A stretch of DNA of 10,546 nucleotides from GCA-020344555 sp964405925 (GTDB taxonomy: Bacteria > Planctomycetota > Phycisphaerae > UBA1845): the NCBI GenBank assembly GCA_964405925.1, contig CAYOQG010000217.1:1-10546 (forward strand). The letters are read 5' to 3'. The notes under the pieces are model-generated. The model did not search any database, was not told the DNA's origin, and saw only the letters and a program-made list of their open reading frames with translations. A program made the translations under genes and the position numbers. Positions 1 to 7,730 of the stretch are shown one piece after another. How positions within the stretch are numbered: the stretch's first letter is position 1; every line of letters starts with the position of its first letter.

Positions 1-158
1 GGTGTCTGCCGTATTGTGGTTCGTGTCGGGGTGGACGTAGCCACAGCAGTCTGCCTCACCAGTCTCGCCGGCCGTGCCGAGCGGCCCAATGGAATCCCAC
101 AAACATCGAACTCTTCCCGCGATGGTCGAACCTCTTGTGAGCCTCAGCCGCCGGGTAG

Positions 159-344
159 AATCGCCCAGCTTGCGGGGATACCGGAAGTGATCCTCTCGTT
201 CCAGCCGACTCCGGCGATCTCGATTGGGATGGCGACACGGCCGGACTGGTCTCGTCGGACCTGCTCATGCACAAGGACCGCTTCTGCTGGAACGGCGTCG
301 ACAAGGGCGCCAACGAGTGCGTATTCTCCCGCCAGCAGTAATGA
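159..344 (+). pseudogene. possible C-terminal remnant of a secreted-type protein
   Basis: This plus-strand open stretch runs from just after an in-frame TAG (156-158) to a TAA at 342-344. Its last 42 codons look coding: nearly all third positions are G or C, and the peptide contains an acidic D-x-D-x-D-G-D run (codons 216-236) followed by an aromatic and cysteine-bearing tail (FCWNG, then ANECVF). The D-x-D-x-D-G pattern resembles the calcium loop of dockerin or EF-hand-like repeats common at the ends of planctomycete secreted proteins, but the later loop positions do not fit well. There is no good start codon and the reading frame is closed upstream, so it would be a decayed or frameshifted gene end. 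A minus-strand frame over the same bases is also open but has weaker third-position bias. Low confidence. Confidence 0.25.
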
Positions 345-371
345 CAGCATTGTAGTCAGACCCTGCCGCAC

Positions 372-397
372 GGCCCGATTTCGCGCACTTATGGGCC
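372..397. terminator. weak stem-loop between convergent ends
   Basis: GGCCC (372-376) pairs with GGGCC (393-397) around a 16-base AT-richer loop. It lies directly after the stop codon of the MarR gene on the minus strand and 28 bases after the possible plus-strand remnant. Neither side has a T-run, so it is not a classical intrinsic terminator. It is listed only because of its position. Confidence 0.15.
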
Positions 398-398
398 C

Positions 399-1010
399 TT
401 ACCGTTTGCCTGACGACGCCGCAGCTTGCTTGCGCTTGTTGGCCTTTTCCGTGTATTGCGTGAAAAGGCACTTGGATTTCCCACCCACGAGCACGCAAGT
501 GTCGTTCGTGTGAGCACCACACTGAGCGCAGAACTGCTGGTAGGCATCGTCAGCGATGCCGATGGCATGGCTCATCGTGTTTAGAGCCTCGATCCAGCGA
601 TTGAGGTCGGCCCGTGAGGTGCTCCGGACGGTGCCACGGACGCAGTGCCTCTGCTCGCGGCGAATGGCCTGGAACATATCCCGGCCTCTCTTCGTCAAGC
701 GCAGGTAAACCTCGCGGCGATCCGCCGTGGCGGGTCGCCGGGTCACCAGCTTGGACCGGACCATCGCATCAACGATCTGACTAACTGCCGGCTTGCTGAC
801 ACCAAGAAAGCGAGCAATCTGCGTCGAGGTTTGAGACGCCTTCTGCCCGAGCAAGCGCAGGATTTGCACTTTGGACGGGGACAAGGACGCTTTCACGGCG
901 TCGCGGACCGTGCGGATCTCGAGTACGTGGTCCACCGTACGCGAGAACACCAGCATGGCCTTGAGCAAATCATCGACAGTTTGCGATGGGAGCGGTTTCT
1001 TAGCAGCCAC
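399..1010 (-). CDS. MarR-family transcriptional regulator with C-terminal Cys4 cluster
   Basis: This 203-residue protein has a MarR-type winged helix-turn-helix, with helices at about residues 44-90 (including ARFLGVSKPAVSQIVDAMV) and a wing around 90-106 (RRPATADRREVYLRLT). MarR proteins are dimeric DNA-binding repressors or activators that usually respond to small phenolic ligands, metals or oxidants. Beyond the usual MarR length there is a tail with C161, C164, C172 and C181 (C-x2-C-x7-C-x8-C), which could bind zinc or an iron-sulfur cluster or form disulfides, followed by a lysine-rich end. The start is GTG at 1008-1010; a GGAG at 1018-1021 sits 7 bases upstream, and the nearby ATG is out of frame and hits a stop at once. 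It is separated by 268 bases from the preceding gene, so it probably has its own promoter. Its targets cannot be read from the sequence; the adjacent haem-protein operon is a plausible one. Confidence 0.9.
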   Translation of the reverse strand: MAAKKPLPSQTVDDLLKAMLVFSRTVDHVLEIRTVRDAVKASLSPSKVQILRLLGQKASQTSTQIARFLGVSKPAVSQIVDAMVRSKLVTRRPATADRREVYLRLTKRGRDMFQAIRREQRHCVRGTVRSTSRADLNRWIEALNTMSHAIGIADDAYQQFCAQCGAHTNDTCVLVGGKSKCLFTQYTEKANKRKQAAASSGKR

Positions 1011-1017
1011 AATTCAT

Positions 1018-1021
1018 CTCC
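1018..1021 (-). promoter_or_regulatory. Shine-Dalgarno site fixing the GTG start of the MarR gene
   Basis: GGAG on the minus strand lies 7 bases from the GTG at 1010. The overlapping ATG (1015-1017) reads only five codons before a stop, so the site supports the GTG. Confidence 0.6.
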
Positions 1022-1040
1022 AATTTCAGCCCGATCTAGC

Positions 1041-1064
1041 CCGTTAAGCGGTTTATCAATTTAC
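1041..1064 (-). promoter_or_regulatory. AT-rich patch upstream of the MarR gene, candidate promoter/operator
   Basis: The 268-base gap 1011-1278 is otherwise GC-rich. An AT-rich island here, read on the minus strand, contains GTAAATTGATAAACC and then CTTAAC. Its ends, GTAAA and TTAAC, form a weak inverted pair (4 of 5 matches). Its location about 30-55 bases before the start codon fits a promoter or autoregulatory operator. No clean pair of -35 and -10 boxes with 16-18 base spacing could be assigned. The rest of the gap (1065-1278) shows no supported gene. Confidence 0.2.
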
Positions 1065-1278
1065 GCGCCCAAAAGGTGCAGGTACAGCCCTTTTTTCCCC
1101 GGTATCGGAAGTATCGCACCTCCGGCCGCGCCCGCAACCATGCGGGATCGGCAGGTGTCCCTATTTCGCGCGCAAACCGCGTCCACCGCTGCCATCCGTG
1201 GACCTAGAGCATGGCTGGCAGCCCCTTGCCGGCCGTCGTATAAGATAGGTTGACGTCTAAGTCCGTTGTCGTGTCTCC

Positions 1279-3579
1279 CTAATTGTCCGATGAACGGGAA
1301 TGCAGCTCCCATTTGTCATCCCGCAAGGTCGCTAAGGTCGGCTGACCCATCCTGGTCAGGACCTCCCGGATGGACCCGTCACCCGTTCCCGCAATGCTGA
1401 TCGCTAGCATCAGGTGGCGGGCGGCGTCGTAAGTTTGATAAGCCTCCGCCTTGGGGGGCCTCTCTTCGCGCGAAGGCGAGTTTTGCCGCGTGTAGACCTC
1501 CACGAACCGGGCCACCGCTTCGCGGTCCAGCCGATGGGGGCACGGACGGGGAGCGATGACGGCCCCAGCCCCGGGACTCACCAGCTTGACGAATTCCGGG
1601 CATACGATCCAATCGCTTCCCACGAAAAGCGGAGCCATCCCGCGACGACGCATGGTTTGAACGATGATGGCTGACAGCGGGACATCAGCCCAGGTCAGAA
1701 CCACTTCCGGGTCTGCGAGTCCCAGCGTGTCCAAGACGGCGTCCAGCGGGGTGGAGGGCGGATCGTACTCGACCTCGACCACCAGTTCACCTCCCATGCT
1801 TTTCGCACCGTCGACGTATCGCTTCCACAGGTTCAGATGCTCGCCGGCCATGAGCCCAGGGGTGCGCAATATGGCAAACCGGGTGCGGCCGAGCTCCGTT
1901 AGGATGTACTCGATCATCCACCGATGTTGCCGGGGGTCATGAGTTCGGCACCGGAAGATCCACGAACTGGCCTCCTCCTCGATACGGGGCGTCGAAGCCG
2001 CAACGTTCACCACGGGCAGCTCCATTCGAAGGGCCACCGCGGTCGCAATCCGATCCTCCGGCCGAAGCGACGCCAGAATCCCTGACACCGGGCGGCGGGC
2101 GAAAACGGTAAGGTCGTCTTCCGGTAAGCCCCAGGCATAATGGGGGTAGCCGTGTGTCCCGTACGTCGCATCAAAGGGAAGCTGACCTCGATAACCGCCG
2201 ATCCTGTTGGCGTCCTCGACCGCGATTTGAATCGCAAGGGAGTCCGGTACTGATCGTGACGGTCGTTCCTGCGTTTCGGAACCCGGCAATGTGATGGTTC
2301 TCGTGATTGGTCCAAATGACGCAACTGTGACATTGTCAGGCCGACTAGCGCAGACCGAAGATGGTCGTGGAGAAGACCGACGGGCGATCCGAACGTCAAC
2401 TTGACCTTCGGAGGTTGCCGGCTCGGCGCGGGATGTGATCGGAAGGCTGCTCCACGGCCCTGGATCGGTCCCTCGAACCAGGCCGTTGGGAGTACCTAAC
2501 CACACCTCGTCATGCTGCAAAGTGATACACCGAACAGACCCCGCCGGAAACGTGGATCGCAGCAAGCGCCTCTCCGGTTTCTGCCCGCGCCGGCTCAGGA
2601 TGACCTCACCAACGGAACTGCCCTCACCCGCGTGATACGTGATCCAACTATCCTGATCCCAATCGCTCAGGACATACACTCCCTCTAAACCGCCAGTCCA
2701 CAACCCGGCCGCGCCGAGGGCAACGCAGTTGACGGAGTGCGAACAGCCTGCGCCGGCAGGGATGATACGCGCCTCCCAGGGACCACCGCTGTGTCTGCGC
2801 AATAGACTGGACCTGGTCGCTAGCCAGAAATGCTCATCGCCCAGTGCTGCCCCCATCGTCGTCAGAAGCGGCTCGGGGCGTAAGGTACCGGCATCGGTCG
2901 ATTCGCCCATTGCATCGGTTCTAATAACCGTCCATTTATGCTTCTTCAGGTCATAGCAATGAGTGGCACCACACCAGGCGGTCGCATAGAGCTTGGCCGC
3001 AGCTTCGTCGAGCTTTAAGTCAAGGATGGCGATCTCAGGCTTATCCGCCCGCCGGGCGAAGTGAAGTTCCCAATCGCCGCTGAGCGTATCCAAGACGCTG
3101 ATCCCACCCGTCGTGGAGACCCAGATTCGGTCACCCTCGACAAGCACGGCAAACACGAGATCGCCGGCAAGGCCGCTATTGAACTGTGTATACGAATCAA
3201 ACCGTCCGCCAGTGAAATGGACAAGTCCCCCACCCCACGTGCCCAGCCAGACCTCGCCCGTTTTCGCGCTAACATCGAGCGCCGATACGGCCGGCCACGG
3301 CGACCCATCCTGCTCGCTCCAGCTTCGCCACGTACCCCCCGCGTAAAGAGCCAATCCCTTATCAGTCCCTATCCACAGCTCTTCATCATGCACGCAGAGG
3401 GCACGAACGCTGTCATCGGGAAGCCCGTCTTGCGTCGTGAACGTATTCCAACGGCGGTACACGGTGGGTAGCTGTCCGGCATCATCGCCCGCGACTGTGT
3501 TAAAAACGGATAACACGCTGCACACGAATCCCCACGCGATGACGAGGAGTCCGAGGCTTCTATGACGAGCTGTTGACAT
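1279..3579 (-). CDS. secreted seven-bladed propeller fused to type-1 periplasmic binding domain
   Basis: This is a 766-residue exported protein. Residues 1-30 form a signal peptide (basic start, hydrophobic 9-27, likely cut after TVA). Residues about 40-380 contain seven repeats of the 'two-component regulator propeller' kind, each with a strand such as ELWIGTDKGLALY; repeats centre near 67-79, 109-122, 151-164, 196-210, 250-263, 292-304 and 358-370. After a linker rich in S, P and R (385-415), residues about 418-745 match the fold of LivJ-like substrate-binding proteins: the SFGP start, ALAIQ-like helix with EDANRIGGYRG, VSGILASL, LPVVNVAAST, VVLTW, PLFVGSDWI and a YDAARHLMLAI helix. No permease, ATPase or kinase gene lies nearby, so it may sense or capture a ligand rather than feed an ABC importer. 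The ATG follows the upstream stop codon after one base, and no separate ribosome site is evident, so translation is probably coupled. No haem motif is present. Confidence 0.85.
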   Translation of the reverse strand: MSTARHRSLGLLVIAWGFVCSVLSVFNTVAGDDAGQLPTVYRRWNTFTTQDGLPDDSVRALCVHDEELWIGTDKGLALYAGGTWRSWSEQDGSPWPAVSALDVSAKTGEVWLGTWGGGLVHFTGGRFDSYTQFNSGLAGDLVFAVLVEGDRIWVSTTGGISVLDTLSGDWELHFARRADKPEIAILDLKLDEAAAKLYATAWCGATHCYDLKKHKWTVIRTDAMGESTDAGTLRPEPLLTTMGAALGDEHFWLATRSSLLRRHSGGPWEARIIPAGAGCSHSVNCVALGAAGLWTGGLEGVYVLSDWDQDSWITYHAGEGSSVGEVILSRRGQKPERRLLRSTFPAGSVRCITLQHDEVWLGTPNGLVRGTDPGPWSSLPITSRAEPATSEGQVDVRIARRSSPRPSSVCASRPDNVTVASFGPITRTITLPGSETQERPSRSVPDSLAIQIAVEDANRIGGYRGQLPFDATYGTHGYPHYAWGLPEDDLTVFARRPVSGILASLRPEDRIATAVALRMELPVVNVAASTPRIEEEASSWIFRCRTHDPRQHRWMIEYILTELGRTRFAILRTPGLMAGEHLNLWKRYVDGAKSMGGELVVEVEYDPPSTPLDAVLDTLGLADPEVVLTWADVPLSAIIVQTMRRRGMAPLFVGSDWIVCPEFVKLVSPGAGAVIAPRPCPHRLDREAVARFVEVYTRQNSPSREERPPKAEAYQTYDAARHLMLAISIAGTGDGSIREVLTRMGQPTLATLRDDKWELHSRSSDN

Positions 3580-3580
3580 A

Positions 3581-5971
3581 TCAGAGTGACTTGAGATAGG
3601 CGATCAGATCGTTAAACTGTTGTCTAGTCAAATCCCGCGTTGCGCCGTGCCATTCAAAGAGGTTGAACCGTGTGAACATCTCCTCGAGCGTCCGAGCCGC
3701 CCCGTTATGAAGGTAGGGAGCACTGTCATAAATGTTGTTCAGATGGGGCACGTCAAGCTCGGCCCGCCCCCCGAGGTCAAACATGAAGGCATTGCCGAGC
3801 TCACCAAAGGAAGCCACGTCAAACAGATCGTGAATCTCCACCTCGACGGGTTCGTCGAACCACATACCGGTTCCGACAAAGTCCTGCTTCCGTGACGTCA
3901 TATAGGCACCATTATGACACGTCGTGCACCGCCTTTCGGGCGGGATCGGTTTCCCATTGTGGCTTACCGATCGCTCGAACACAAGCTTGCCGCGATACTG
4001 GGCGGGGGTCAATCCGTCGGGTGGTCGGTGGCGATTCGGCGGTCGCTCGATCGTGCACATGTATCGCACAAGGGCAGTAAGCTCGTCCTGGGTGAAAGGC
4101 TCCAACCGGGCAAAGAAGACCGCCAGCCGCGGTCCACATTGACGCTGAAGTGAAGGGTTCGAACCCTCCCACTTGAACGGAGCGGTGTCCACGATACCGC
4201 GCAGCGTGCGGTTATCCACGGGTGCCACACCAACGCCATCGGCCTCGATGTCATGATTCAACCCGTTGATGTGCCCGTCTGGATGGCAACTGCGGCACGA
4301 GAACTGCTGTCCAAACGCGTTGTCGGCGCTGTGAAACAGTCGCTCACCCCATCGAATCTCGGTGGTCTCCTTCGGGCCACCCAGGTCGATCTTGTCAGCC
4401 ACTTCCATTTTTGCGGCGTCGATGACGGTCACCGAGTCCTCGAGTGCGTTTGCGACATAAGCGAACCGCCCGTCGGGCGAGAACACAAGACCGCGTGGAT
4501 TAATCCCGACGTTTAGGCGCCTCAAGACAAATCGGCTACTCATCCCCAAGTGGTTGGGCAACACCCATTTACGTTCGTGATCCGATGCTTCGCGGATCAT
4601 GCCAAGCAGCCTCTCGACGTCCACCATTGCGACTTGGTCTGAACCTCCACCGGTTACCAGCGCGATGCGCCCATCAGGACTGATGGCTATGTCGCCAGGA
4701 TCGGGGAAATAGTTGTTGGGCTCATCAAGCAGAACCTGATCCACGCGTCCGTCAGGCCACCTGACCCCCAACCCGTTTGTGATCGTCCACCCTTGTGCGA
4801 TTCGCGTGATCGGCACCAGGTTCTTTGTGCGCATGAGCGTGAAAAGGGCAATACTCTGACCGGGCATAAATGTGATGCCCTCGAGCATGTTCGCGTCCGC
4901 CACCATGGAGCGGTCGACGACAACACCTCGTCTCGTGTCGATGACCGTGATTTCTGAGACCGGAGGTTCTCGAAACTTCGCTGGGTTCGGGCGAACGCTC
5001 GTGGTGCAAATCGTGTTGTCTTTATCTGCCCGGGCGAGCGACCACGGTCCCCGCCCAGCTGCCATACGCCTGACCTCTTTGAAGCTCGCGGTCTCAAAGA
5101 CGGAAATGTTATCGTCTTGTGTATTCAGGACATAAAGGTACGCACCCGATGGGTCGGTCAGGACGCCGTGCGGTTCATCACCTACGATGATCTCTTTCAC
5201 AACTTCAAGCGAGCGCGCGTCGACCACGCTGACACTGTCGCTCAGCCGATTCGTTACGTACGCGATATTTCCATCGGGGCTTAGAGCCACATCGTGAGGG
5301 CGCCTGCCTACTGCAATTTCAGTGATAACACACCGCGCATCGCCATCGACAACGATCAGGCTATCACTGTTCTCGCAGACGACGTAGAGACGGTGCCCAT
5401 CTTCTGACACGGCCAGATTCACAGGTGTCTTGTAGAGTCGATCTACGGGGGAAACACGATAGCCCTCATCCAGTACGAGCTGATGGGAGGGGCGGTCCAT
5501 GTGGCAGCTCTGGCAATCCGATCGGCTACTGAGCCGCATGATCGGCCAGCCAGCGATCGTATAATCGGCCTGTTTGTTGCGGCGGGCGGCAACGTGCAAA
5601 CTGCCTGCACGGTGACATGCCTCGCATTGCACACCGGCGGTGACGTCGAATGTCGGTGCCCACCATCGGCCACCTACGTCCGCACCCGTCGCGTGGCAAC
5701 CGAGGCAAAGGCGGCTTTCCTTCGGGCTATCCGGCTCGCCGCAGACCAGGGCGATGTGCTCTGCGGGTGGATCGCTCAATACTTGATACGACCGGCCATG
5801 GGCAGCAAGACGCTCCTGCGAACATCGAGGGGCCTCATGGTCGCCGCTATGACATTCTAGACAGACATCCCGGCCAACATAGAGTGGCAGCCCACTGTCC
5901 TCAGCGAGGATGACGGCTGATCCGAGCACCAACGCAAACAGGAAGAAAGAGATGACGCGTGGAGAGATCAT
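3581..5971 (-). CDS. hexahaem c-type cytochrome: tetrahaem domain, YVTN propeller, dihaem peroxidase-like domain
   Basis: This is a 796-residue periplasmic protein with a signal peptide at 1-23 (cut after ILA). Four CxxCH haem sites lie near the N-terminus (C37-H41, C89-H93, C116-H120, C153-H157), resembling cytochrome c554-type electron-carrier domains. Residues about 175-530 form a YVTN/YncE-like propeller with repeats of the form PHDVALSPDGNIAYVTN and about seven blades. The C-terminal part carries two more sites (C559-H563 and C682-H686, 123 residues apart) and ends with PHLNNIYDSAPYLHNGAARTLEEM, the signature of the MauG/cytochrome c peroxidase dihaem family. A propeller followed by such a dihaem domain is the composition of the beta and gamma subunits of hydrazine synthase, here joined and extended by the tetrahaem module. 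The start ATG overlaps the stop of the HzsA-like gene by 4 bases (ATGA), with GGAAG at 5980-5984. The substrate is unknown. Confidence 0.88.
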   Translation of the reverse strand: MISPRVISFFLFALVLGSAVILAEDSGLPLYVGRDVCLECHSGDHEAPRCSQERLAAHGRSYQVLSDPPAEHIALVCGEPDSPKESRLCLGCHATGADVGGRWWAPTFDVTAGVQCEACHRAGSLHVAARRNKQADYTIAGWPIMRLSSRSDCQSCHMDRPSHQLVLDEGYRVSPVDRLYKTPVNLAVSEDGHRLYVVCENSDSLIVVDGDARCVITEIAVGRRPHDVALSPDGNIAYVTNRLSDSVSVVDARSLEVVKEIIVGDEPHGVLTDPSGAYLYVLNTQDDNISVFETASFKEVRRMAAGRGPWSLARADKDNTICTTSVRPNPAKFREPPVSEITVIDTRRGVVVDRSMVADANMLEGITFMPGQSIALFTLMRTKNLVPITRIAQGWTITNGLGVRWPDGRVDQVLLDEPNNYFPDPGDIAISPDGRIALVTGGGSDQVAMVDVERLLGMIREASDHERKWVLPNHLGMSSRFVLRRLNVGINPRGLVFSPDGRFAYVANALEDSVTVIDAAKMEVADKIDLGGPKETTEIRWGERLFHSADNAFGQQFSCRSCHPDGHINGLNHDIEADGVGVAPVDNRTLRGIVDTAPFKWEGSNPSLQRQCGPRLAVFFARLEPFTQDELTALVRYMCTIERPPNRHRPPDGLTPAQYRGKLVFERSVSHNGKPIPPERRCTTCHNGAYMTSRKQDFVGTGMWFDEPVEVEIHDLFDVASFGELGNAFMFDLGGRAELDVPHLNNIYDSAPYLHNGAARTLEEMFTRFNLFEWHGATRDLTRQQFNDLIAYLKSL

Positions 5972-7656
5972 TCAGAGGGCTTCCGTTCGTATCTTTGTTC
6001 AACAGCACGCTTGCGACGTTCCGTCGCATCCAGTCCAATCACGTGAGGCTCTTTCCGCAACGCTTCTACATGCCGGTTCGGTGGGGTCAGCTCACGATCT
6101 TCATGACACCCGATGCACCCGCGTGACTCTCGCGGCATGACCCATACATAACTCTCCATCGCCTGGAGCACTTCGCCGTTCTCCCCGAGGGTCTGGAAGC
6201 GCAACGGCGTGCGCGGTGGGACTTTCAGGGCAAATGATCCGTCTGGTCGTACCGGCACGTCACCAAGTAACACCTCATCAACGGGCTTCTGCGAGGATGG
6301 ACTCACGGGTTCTCCTGATTCCTTATTCCCTTCGCCGCTATTCCCCACAATGGCCTTGAAAACCTGCAACCGCTTGATCTGGCCGTGGCTGATCGCTCGG
6401 CCCTTCTCCCGATCCGAGAGATATGCATCCATGCAATAGAGCATGCCGTGATCGACGTCCTCATCGACGACGCTCGATCGTCCCGCCGGAATCGGTCGGG
6501 GTCCGAGGGTGATGGCGTACAGATCGTGCCACCGGGGGTCATCATAGACTTCAGATACTCTCCTTCCGGTTGTCGGATTCAAGAAATAGATCCCGTAAGA
6601 CCCCGCCCCTCTTGGCCGATATGAGACGAGCACACTCCCATCCCGTAAGGCGAATGGCGAGTGGTACGGTCCGTCTGTGTCCTGGGCAACGATTCGCTTT
6701 GTGTGCAGACTCCGGGTGCGTTTCACGGCTATTAGCGATCCACCGCGGTCCGCAGCCCCGGCCTTGGACTCTACAAACACCACCCACCCGTCAGGTGTCT
6801 CGGTTGCCATCGAGCGCATCGCTGGCGTTTCGTGGGCAGCCGCGAAGACGGATAGATCGGTACCGTCGGTATGAACGGTCAGCCAATCGGCAGCCCCCGC
6901 TGGCGACGAGGCTCCCAATGCTGCGGAGCCCGGCAGGTGCCGGCTGAATAACAGCCGGCCGTCGCTGACCTGAAACGGACTGCTTGCACCATAGGGGTTG
7001 AACGTGAGTCGACGAACGCGCGTGCCGTCCATCCGACACGTATAAATCGCTCCTCCCGGCATATCGCCCGTGTGCGCGCAAAACCCTATCTGGTACACCG
7101 GCTTCTCAGCATCCAGCGTGTAGATGGTTGAAAGATAAATCGCCCTGCTTACATCACCCGGACCCGTTGCGACCCGACGCAACTCCTTCCCGTCCGTACT
7201 CATCTCCCATATCTCGAAGGGGCTGGACGGATTCTCCCGGCCCACGAATAGAACACGCTTGCCATCAAACGAGAGGTCTGGGCGACCCGCCGAGAAGAAA
7301 TCCGGTGTCATATTGACGACACCAACGTCGGGTCGGGATGGGTCAAAGGTCACGATGCGGCTGCCCGCCGGCAAGCCGATCTCCGCGTCGACACCAACCG
7401 AGCTTACCGAGGTGGGCGCCGCGTCGTCGACGGGAACCTGGGTGAAGACGATCGGACCAGCTCCGAGTGCGGCGACCCGTCCGCCGATACCCAAACCGCC
7501 AAGCACCGCCGTCGGCAGAGCCAATCGTGCGAGACGCAGCACAGCTCGACAGCGCGACCCATCAGCATCGCCAGAACCCACGGAACTCCCGTGGTCGACT
7601 CGGATCGTCCGCGCTATCAAACCATCAAACACACTGCACCTCGGCCAAATCGACAC
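5968..7656 (-). CDS. hydrazine synthase alpha subunit-like protein (PD40-type propeller plus one c-type haem)
   Basis: This is a 562-residue protein starting at GTG 7656; a second GTG at 7581 (residue 26) preceded by GGGAG is an equally possible start. Either start leaves an export segment rich in L, A and G (residues 38-66). The mature part opens with PIVFTQVPV, then a propeller with TolB/PD40-like repeats such as PDLSFDGKRVLFVGRE (126-141) and YGIYFLNPTTGRRVSEVYDD. Around 375-510 comes a domain (HDLYAITLGPRPIP, then VPVRPDGSFALKVPPRTPLRFQTL) that I recognise as the middle domain of HzsA-type proteins, ending at a single haem site C514-I-G-C517-H518. True HzsA is longer, with a further C-terminal haem domain; here only 44 residues follow H518. 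I recall that in Kuenenia HzsA a tyrosine four residues after the CxxCH histidine ligates the active haem; here that position is E522. It heads a coupled three-gene operon. The family assignment is fairly secure, the chemistry is not. Confidence 0.8.
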   Translation of the reverse strand: MSIWPRCSVFDGLIARTIRVDHGSSVGSGDADGSRCRAVLRLARLALPTAVLGGLGIGGRVAALGAGPIVFTQVPVDDAAPTSVSSVGVDAEIGLPAGSRIVTFDPSRPDVGVVNMTPDFFSAGRPDLSFDGKRVLFVGRENPSSPFEIWEMSTDGKELRRVATGPGDVSRAIYLSTIYTLDAEKPVYQIGFCAHTGDMPGGAIYTCRMDGTRVRRLTFNPYGASSPFQVSDGRLLFSRHLPGSAALGASSPAGAADWLTVHTDGTDLSVFAAAHETPAMRSMATETPDGWVVFVESKAGAADRGGSLIAVKRTRSLHTKRIVAQDTDGPYHSPFALRDGSVLVSYRPRGAGSYGIYFLNPTTGRRVSEVYDDPRWHDLYAITLGPRPIPAGRSSVVDEDVDHGMLYCMDAYLSDREKGRAISHGQIKRLQVFKAIVGNSGEGNKESGEPVSPSSQKPVDEVLLGDVPVRPDGSFALKVPPRTPLRFQTLGENGEVLQAMESYVWVMPRESRGCIGCHEDRELTPPNRHVEALRKEPHVIGLDATERRKRAVEQRYERKPSE

Positions 7657-7663
7657 CCCATAG

Positions 7664-7673
7664 CCGATATCGG
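7664..7673. promoter_or_regulatory. 10-base palindrome upstream of the HzsA-like gene
   Basis: CCGATATCGG is a perfect palindrome 7 bases upstream of the GTG at 7656, in the 183-base gap before the operon. It would sit in the leader or translation-start region. It is short enough to arise by chance. Confidence 0.15.
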
Positions 7674-7720
7674 TGAACCCTGAGCGGGGCTTTGGGGGCG
7701 TCGAATAGCATCAAACCCGC

Positions 7721-7730
7721 ATCATATGAT
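7721..7730. promoter_or_regulatory. 10-base palindrome upstream of the HzsA-like operon
   Basis: ATCATATGAT is a perfect palindrome and the most AT-rich spot of the 7657-7839 gap. On the minus strand it overlaps TATCAT, which could serve as a -10 element, but no matching -35 box was found. It is a candidate operator or promoter element for the three-gene operon. Confidence 0.2.

Noticed and set aside
1..120. Minus-strand frame open to the left edge, with a possible TTG start
   Set aside because: Too short to judge, the start is doubtful, and no motif was recognised.
144..371. Minus-strand 75-codon open frame with a hydrophobic start, after the MarR gene
   Set aside because: Weaker third-position bias than the opposite plus-strand frame, no ribosome site, and no recognisable family.
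1150..1180. 'GTGTCCCTATTT' stretch as a possible mobile-element remnant
   Set aside because: Single occurrence, no inverted repeats and no transposase reading frame.
1209..1230. GC-rich imperfect stem-loop after the propeller/binding-protein gene as a terminator
   Set aside because: The stem needs bulges (GGC and GGCA against TGCC and GCC) and no T-run follows on the minus strand.
645..1253. Plus-strand 202-codon open frame
   Set aside because: Antisense to the well-supported MarR gene; the peptide has no recognisable domain.
1061..1312. Minus-strand 83-codon open frame overlapping the end of the propeller/binding-protein gene
   Set aside because: No ribosome site at its start; much of it reads through the likely MarR promoter region; no recognisable family.
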